DNA of 64,000 nt, from contig JAYJMM010000004.1 in assembly GCA_037349105.1 (NCBI GenBank), positions 4,801,001-4,865,000 of the forward strand, in the 5' to 3' direction. This stretch comes from Limnomonas spitsbergensis. Its lineage: Eukaryota > Chlorophyta > Chlorophyceae > Chlamydomonadales. Below the pieces are notes generated by a model. The model saw nothing but the letters and a program-made list of their open reading frames with translations. It was not told where the DNA came from and made no database searches. The position numbers were made by a program, and so were the translations under genes. Numbering within the stretch: the stretch's first letter is position 1; each line of letters begins with the position of its first letter. This document shows positions 58,164 to 64,000 of this stretch, piece by piece.

Positions 58164-58420
58164 TTTTATGAATTCGGTTTGCCTGGATGATCAGCTTGCA
58201 TGCACCTTATTGAGCTCGGTATCGTGCTTACCTCATGCAGGAGGTATGGAAATCTGTGTACAGCAGTTTTGCTGCAGGAAATGTGTGGGAAGTTTCGAAG
58301 GCAAGGAGCAAAAGGGACAGGAATCATGAGATGCATAGTCCTTCATTTAACACAATACTACTATTCCAATTTTTAAACAAATAAATCCACTTTCACAGAC
58401 AGTCGGAGGCACAATCTGAT
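58164..58420. promoter_or_regulatory. Divergent promoter region PAC1 / SPATA4-like gene
   Basis: 257 bp between start codons of two divergent genes. AT-rich core around 58340-58390. The proteasome gene should be constitutive; a ciliary gene would be expected to respond to flagellar growth, so sharing this short region would be notable. No motif identified. Confidence 0.4.
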
Positions 58421-59989
58421 ATGACGCTCGCCGCATCGACCAGCTCCCTCCCGCACACGCTTGGGCGTACAAATCGAAGTCCAAACAGACATAGGACGCT
58501 TCGTGAGGAAGATGCAACAGTATTCGGCTATGAAAGCCCTCCGGACACTCCGACCTTGAACCGGGAGGTCTTCAAATGGATTCAAAGCCTCGACTTGTCA
58601 CACGCTCTGAAGAATGTGCGGAGGTGAGGCCGCCTCGCCCTGACGAAGCGTGTAGCGCGCTCTCGATGCTGACCTCTAGGCGCGGTCCGAATCATTAGGG
58701 ACAACTAATAGCGGAGACCTATTTACCATCGCCCCTTCCATGCACAGGGATACGGCGAATGGATTCTTGGTAGCGGAAGTATTCAGTCGGTACTTCCCAG
58801 TAAGTGCATGGGCTGGGCAGCATGCAGGACATACAATCTATGACAACAGTTTCCACATGTCAATGCAAAAGTGTCTCAGCTGTTTTTCTGAGTTTAAAAA
58901 TCTGCTTGCTTGCGTGCCAAAATGCACAACACTGATCACACAGGATGGTCACATAGCTAAGAGCAATTGTACCATGACTGCTGCCACGACAGCTAGAGAG
59001 GGCATCCAAGGAGTCCAATGGTGGAAACAGTGATGCATTCTGTCCCTCTCTCAATAACCAAGACCCCTCTCTTAAGATTTTAAATGGCTGCTATATCCAC
59101 AGTCCGACATCCAAATGCACGGCTTCGCCAATGCTGTCTCAAGCAAGTACAAGGTTGACAACTGGGGGCAGCTGCAGCGGTTCAGCAGCCTGCAAGCGCT
59201 GGACCTGCCTGTAGACCTCGTGGAGGGCACGATGCAAGGCGTTCATGGTGCAGCAGTTGCCCTGCTAGAACATCTGTACGAGCTCTTCACCGGGAAAAAG
59301 TAGGTCGGAGACAGAGGCGGGAACCTGGGTAGTGGGTAAAAACAAGATTTCCTTTTTTGTCGAGTCCTCCTGTGATGAGGCTTACCTTTCTGCCTCTGCG
59401 GCCCGGGAAAGGATCTGTGCTTATTTGTGGCATGAATGGAGGCTGCATGCTTGTGGCTCAGTGTCTAAGATTCGTTTATGAAGCTTCCACTTGTGCTCTT
59501 TGATTTGTGAGCCGCGTCAGATCTCCAACCAAGAGGTCTGTAGCCTGAGGTCATGACTTCATGAGCATTCTTATGTCATAGCGATTACGTGTTGCTCTCC
59601 CTCTTCCTCCTCCAGCATGCATGCTCAGCTTGCCAAGCTATTGGCTGCATGCAATTGGGTCGCCTGATCCAACCTGTCTCATTGTGTGCATTCGAATCCA
59701 CAGAGTCCAGCGGAGCGTGCCACTTGTCTCATTGTCTCCATGCTGCCAAGCTTACCCTATATGTTGATCGTCTTGCAGGGTGCAACGCATGAGCGAACTC
59801 CCCCTCAACCTGTCTGGTGCGGGCGGGGCCGGCGGTCTAACGGGGGTGGGCGGGACGGAGTCAAAGGACTCGTTCAAACCCATTTCAACACAACTCAAGG
59901 CCGCCACGACTGTTGAGTTTGGCCAGGTGCAGACACAGGTTATCAGCGATGTCGCAGACCTGCGGAAGCGGCTTGCTTCTGGAAAGTAA
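58421..59989 (+). CDS. SPATA4-like CH-type domain protein (cilium-associated family)
   Basis: Four exons: 58421-58623, 58748-58799, 59103-59299 and 59779-59989 (TAA); phases agree, 220 residues. A basic N-terminus precedes LNREVFKWIQSLDLSHALKN, RDTANGFLVAEVFSRYFP and MHGFANAVSSKYKVDNWGQL, the calponin-homology-like domain (CH_2) shared by SPATA4 and SPEF1/CLAMP. These proteins bind axonemal or other microtubules and are found in species with cilia. The C-terminal third is glycine/serine-rich and ends ISDVADLRKRLASGK. SPATA4 is preferred over SPEF1 because of the LNREVFKWIQSLDLS start and lack of a long coiled coil. Function in this alga is inferred. Confidence 0.8.
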
Positions 59990-60208
59990 ACCGCAAGCTG
60001 CTCTCTGCCTCTGCACAAGCTACTGTTTTGGGCCTGAGGTGTTTCCCCGGACCGGGTTTGAGGGGCAATTATGTGTATTTGGGGCAGTCATACTGGACCT
60101 CTTTCTTCAATTACTACTTGACAGCAAGGACTATGACTGCATATTTTTTCACCTCAATCCGAATAGGAGTCCTCATCTTCATTGATATGGCTATGTAGGA
60201 AATGTAAC

Positions 60209-60781
60209 TACCGTAAACCGTCTTTGACTCCGCGCATAAATTAAATAATTATAGGGGTGCGCGGACATGGTGCGCGATAATATTAATTCAAAAAAGTCCG
60301 CTGCGCGGAGCGTCAGTCAGGTGCCCAAAAAACTATTTTGGGGGTGCGTGGTATGAATTTAAAACAGCACTTTTTACAAAAATCGTGCGCTAGCGCGCGA
60401 CTGTTTGATTCGACATCCGTTTGGACTGCCAAATTGCGATGTACCACTGAGCCCCCCACGTTTATACAACCACACGTTTCCTGAGGCCAGAAACCGGCGG
60501 GGGAGGAGGGTGACGATTACGGTATCGTTGCTAGCAGGCGGGTGCTAGCATCAAACGAAGTTTAACTGAGCTTTCCGGTACAGGCTGAAAGTGCTGCGCG
60601 GACTAAAATTTAAATTATTTCAGTGATGCGCGATGTGCAATTATATTCTGTGCTGCGCGGCGTTAAATTAAATTAAAATTTCGTCGCTGCGCGAACTAAA
60701 ATTAAATTCTTTTTGGGGTGCGCGGACTAATTAAATAATTATTTTTTTCGGGGTGCGCGGAGTCTAAGGCGTTTTACGGTA
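60209..60781. mobile_element. MITE-like element with 27-bp terminal inverted repeats
   Basis: Left end taccgtaaaccgtctttgac and right end gtctaaggcgttttacggta are imperfect inverted repeats of about 27 bp that continue into tccgcgca. The flanking TA could be a TA target duplication as in Tc1/mariner-type MITEs. The interior is an unusual alternation of gcgcgg modules and aattaaataatta tracts and has no coding capacity. Total 573 bp. Assignment to a superfamily is inferred from the TA only. Confidence 0.7.
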
Positions 60782-61850
60782 GGCGTTTTTCTACATGTAA
60801 TCGACCGAAATGCCTGGGACTGAATTGAGCTGAGATGGCATCATTTTATGCTCACATTCGGTCTCACAGGATCAGTTATCACTTATCACAGTCATGAATC
60901 AGGACTCTTCACATGATGATAACACACCTTTGCCAGGCGATGGACGTCATTCATGGGTTTTCTTTCTTGGTTCCTGGTGGAACCTTGTGTCAATTCATTA
61001 CACCTCTGGGCCATGCACAAAAGGCTCTACCTTGCGGGCGCCCAACTGTCTGAAGCCTTTGTAATCATTCTTGACTTTAATTACGTGGAACTATTCTTAA
61101 CGGTTGAGAGGAGTGAAGACATGTGGCACCCAAAAGTCTGAATGCTCCTCGATGTCATGTATCATGATGTTTGCACACATGAATTGTTAGACGCCATATC
61201 ATGTCAGGCAACGCACAGTCTTTGCGGATTGGACCTTTTGGAAGGTGCACAAGCCATGAATGATAAGTGATAAGGCATCTGTGACAATTGATTCGCCAGG
61301 GAGTGGTATCTATCAGCGGATGTTAACAGATTCTCTAGATAATGATAAGCCACGTGAAGATGAGTTGTGAGACTAGCATTGAACGTTTCACAAGGTTACA
61401 TTGTCTCTCTTTAAAGCAATACCCCGACAAAGCCCCATACATTTAATACGAGTATAAGGGAGTGGGTCAATAAAAAAGTCAAACAAGTACCAAACGCTCT
61501 TTCTTTCAATACTTTCAATATCTGGATGAGAGAAAAATGTCAAGGACGAATAAGGGCATGATGGGATATTAAGCGCCTACACGGCCGAGTTTTTGGGGCA
61601 AGGCTCAATGGTCTTGCTTCAAGAACGATTTATCCTCACACAGTGTAAAACCATCCTTCAAGGGCACACATTACACACGAAAGGCACATCACATCCAGCC
61701 GTCAAGGATCGCGTCAAACATGTCAATAGGAGAGTGCGCAGTGCTTTAAAACCTCAGTCAGATGCACTGCGCAAGTCGTATAATTTCAGATAGGCAGACA
61801 GGCTTGAGTCTTCCACTGGAAGCTATTGGCGGCGTTTGGTAAAATAATGT
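60782..61850. other. Spacer with inverted LINE tail, no gene
   Basis: An inverted LINE tail module lies at about 60990-61055 (attacacctctgggccatgc ... gcgggcgcccaactgtc), and a weaker direct one near 61567 (gcgcctacacggccgagttt). The 3' UTR of the TIC20 gene ends here. The rest shows nothing recognisable. Confidence 0.55.
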
Positions 61851-63620
61851 TCACATATCTCGGACCTGCCCATCAGCAGCTTCTGCTACCAAAGGAAGTC
61901 GTGCTGTTTGCCCAACTAGGGCAGAGCCCTGCAAGTTACGGGGGGAGGGAGGGGAAGCATAGTTATATGGAAATACAGGGAGAGCATTCGAAGTGGTTTT
62001 TCAAAATTGTGAATATTAAATCATTCTCAAATAAGTTCCTCTCACATCAAGAATTGCTGATCTATCAGGCGTCTCAACATTTTCCATACTATTGCAGTAA
62101 CAGCCTCAAATTTCAAACAAATAGTGCTATGTTTGCAGTCATCAGATAATAATACTGAATGCAGGCGCCATGATCCCAACCCAAATTTGGCACAGAATGC
62201 CCGACTCCCAGGCCATACTCTTCGAACCTAGATCAACTAACCCCCCCGGCTATACCGTTAACATCCACCCCATGCATCACTCACCATGCCGTACGCAACA
62301 GACACAGCAATAAACAAGAAGATGGTGCTATACGCGCCCATGTAGGCTTGCATTCCGAGATCGTCTGAGGGCGGCTTGAAAATATCAGCTAAGATGACTT
62401 GAGGAATGCTGCGTGAGGGGACAGGCAACAAGAAAGACATCCCGGTCAGTGTGCCAGCCAAGTGCGGAGCTACCAGCTGCTGCAGCCTTAATAGGGATTG
62501 TGTGACTGCGGACAACAATTAGTATATTGTTTATCACAAATTCATATGGATGATACTGAAGCAAAATAATTGCAAGTAACTGGTCTGTCTGCCTGTTTGC
62601 CACAGACCCTTCAAGATGCATCAAGAAGTTAGACAGCTGCTGACAGGTTCATGTCCGTTCAATACCAGTACACAGGAGATTATTATGAAGCAGTTAACAG
62701 AGGGAAGAGGGCTGGTGTGATTGGTTCGGTGCTCTACCCTTAATCCTGCCATGCGCGAGGAAGCCGGAAGCAGAATTCAAAATTAAATGCAAGCAGCCTT
62801 GCAGCGTCACTACAGAGCCCAGAGTGTGTCCTTACATGAGTAGGACATCAAGCAGCACTGCCTGCATGGCGTTGTATCTCACGAACCGGCTGAAGTTCAT
62901 ATTGTTGATGATGCCCGAGTAAACTCCCAGAAAGACGATAAAGCTGCGCAGGCCAAAGAGGGGCGATTTTTGTAAGTTTCGTTTCTTAGAGCTGATGGAG
63001 AGTGAAAGCCTCTGAGCACTGAGGCAGCAGGGTGCGTATCTACGAGCAGCATACCACACATCTGCTGCTTATGAGTTTTCAGGGAAACAAGGAATCATCC
63101 AGGTCCATGTCAAGCTGCGGCCATGCTACATTGTGGCCCCCTGTTTCAGACTCAACATCAGTGCAGATGGATGCCCCATCACAACAGGACGCACTGCCTC
63201 CCAGGATATTGGCTTTCATGGCTTTCATGGCGGAATGAACAATAAAAACATGCCTCTCGTTCAGCCACTTTGGGCCACAAATTCTACCCGCACCACTCAC
63301 GGCAAAAATGGTACGCTGTTGTAAAGCATGGAAATGGGTGCTAGCGGCGAAAGCGCTCTCGCAACGAAGGGGTAATTGAAGAGGATGAACTTCCCGAACG
63401 GAATGGCGTCCAACAGAGGGAGCAGGTAGGGTAGCGAGGCTATCACTCGATCTGCGACGTCTTTGTTGTTGTTGTCGTTGTCCATAATTGCCTTGGGAAC
63501 GAAAGCTAATCTTCTTCCTTGCACAGGTGCCTTGCAAGGCCGTGCTTGCAGCTGCCGAGCTGACTTCATCCGCATCAGTCCCCCAGAAGCAGCCATACGG
63601 TGGACGGAGCCGAGCATCAT
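61851..63620 (-). CDS. TIC20: TIC20-family chloroplast inner-envelope translocon protein
   Basis: Four exons: 63301-63620, 62836-62943, 62285-62408 and 61851-61928 (TGA); phases agree, 209 residues. The first 60 or so residues are Arg/Ser/Ala-rich, a plausible transit peptide. The Tic20/Ycf60 domain follows with ADRVIASLPYLLPLLDAIPF, IVFLGVYSGIINNMNFSRF, VRYNAMQAVLLDVLLIIPQ and STIFLFIAVSVAYGM, four hydrophobic segments in the family order, ending ARLPLVAEAADGQVRDM. TIC20 is a core membrane part of the complex importing proteins through the inner chloroplast envelope. The last exon is small (25 codons) and was found by the conserved LPLVAEAA motif. Which paralogue (I, II, IV or V) is not decided. 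Confidence 0.92.
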
Positions 63621-64000
63621 TTTCAGGATTATGAGTGCTTACAAGTGTGCGATGATGTATATGAGCTCTGGGTCTGTGTGTCTGGTAGAGTTTCCCTTGG
63701 TAGCTTCTTATACCAGAGCCTGGAGCCAGGGCCCGGAGCCTATGGTCCAAAATGGAGTACGGCAGGAGCGGGTGGGGTGGGACCAGGCAAGTGAAGCGGG
63801 AACGGTGTCAGCTACTCGCTACTGCTGCAGGTTGAGGGGTGGGACACGCTTTGGCCCGTGGTCAGGTTTCGAACCTGCTTTAAAGTGCAGGGTCGCATTT
63901 CTAGCATCCGTCGAATGCCTTCGAATCAACCATATATTTGAATAACTTGCGTCGTCTCATCGACTACGTTCAATTTCCGTACATGCAGGAATGCGTAGAA
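63621..64000. other. Upstream flank of TIC20, no gene seen
   Basis: Should contain the TIC20 promoter and 5' UTR. Neither strand shows an ORF with family similarity or convincing splice sites in these 380 bp. Confidence 0.5.

Noticed and set aside
63079..63750. 223-residue minus-strand ORF overlapping TIC20 exon 1
   Set aside because: It is in a different frame from the conserved Tic20 segments and crosses the intron; only the LPYLLPLLDA frame is supported.

Overview
This window looks like nuclear DNA of a green alga. Several genes have recognisable chlorophyte or plant-type products: the carotenoid enzyme Z-ISO, the chloroplast import protein TIC20, a SMAP1-like small acidic protein, cytosolic RPS3 and proteasome subunit alpha4/PAC1. 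All are split by many short exons with GT-AG introns, and coding GC is fairly high. A SPATA4-like gene with a CH-type domain suggests a lineage that has, or had, cilia. Species and class cannot be fixed from the sequence. Stop codons are standard (TAA, TAG and TGA all end genes). I saw no rRNA, tRNA, CRISPR array or bacterial-style operon.

Layout. 1-9241 (-): a long multi-exon TPR gene running off the left edge. It is nearly head-to-head with a tiny SMAP1-like gene at 9280-9768 (+). 10398-27208 (-): a 16.8 kb young retroelement. Its uninterrupted 4557-residue polyprotein reads Gag-like region, zinc knuckle, aspartic protease, a second knuckle and a large unknown region, a C5-cytosine methyltransferase, a DDE integrase and a PHD finger. 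I find no reverse transcriptase or RNase H. Its repeats are arranged as split direct repeats (A1 - internal - B1 A2 B2) inside a 4-bp CTGG duplication. 27382-29930: a decayed LINE interrupted by a decayed hAT transposon, then LINE 3' tails. 30135-33559 (-): RPS3, divergent from an alpha/beta-hydrolase at 33853-38095 (+). 38800-40852: remnants of protein kinase domains in both orientations. 41877-49460 (+): a nine-exon WD-repeat gene. 50765-54504 (-): Z-ISO. 55675-58163 (-): proteasome alpha4, divergent from the SPATA4-like gene 58421-59989 (+). 60209-60781: a MITE-like inverted-repeat element. 61851-63620 (-): TIC20-family gene.

The host genes are unrelated housekeeping, plastid and ciliary genes, several arranged as divergent pairs with under 300 bp between start codons. 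Dispersed short repeats fill introns and spacers: a roughly 130-bp family in seven copies, LINE 3' tails, and several minisatellites. The most unusual object is the retroelement: a methyltransferase sits where RT-RNase H would normally lie, combined with a repeat architecture otherwise typical of tyrosine-recombinase (DIRS/PAT/Kangaroo/TOC-like) retroelements but with a Gypsy-type integrase. Exon boundaries below were read by eye from splice consensus, reading phase and family similarity; no search was run.
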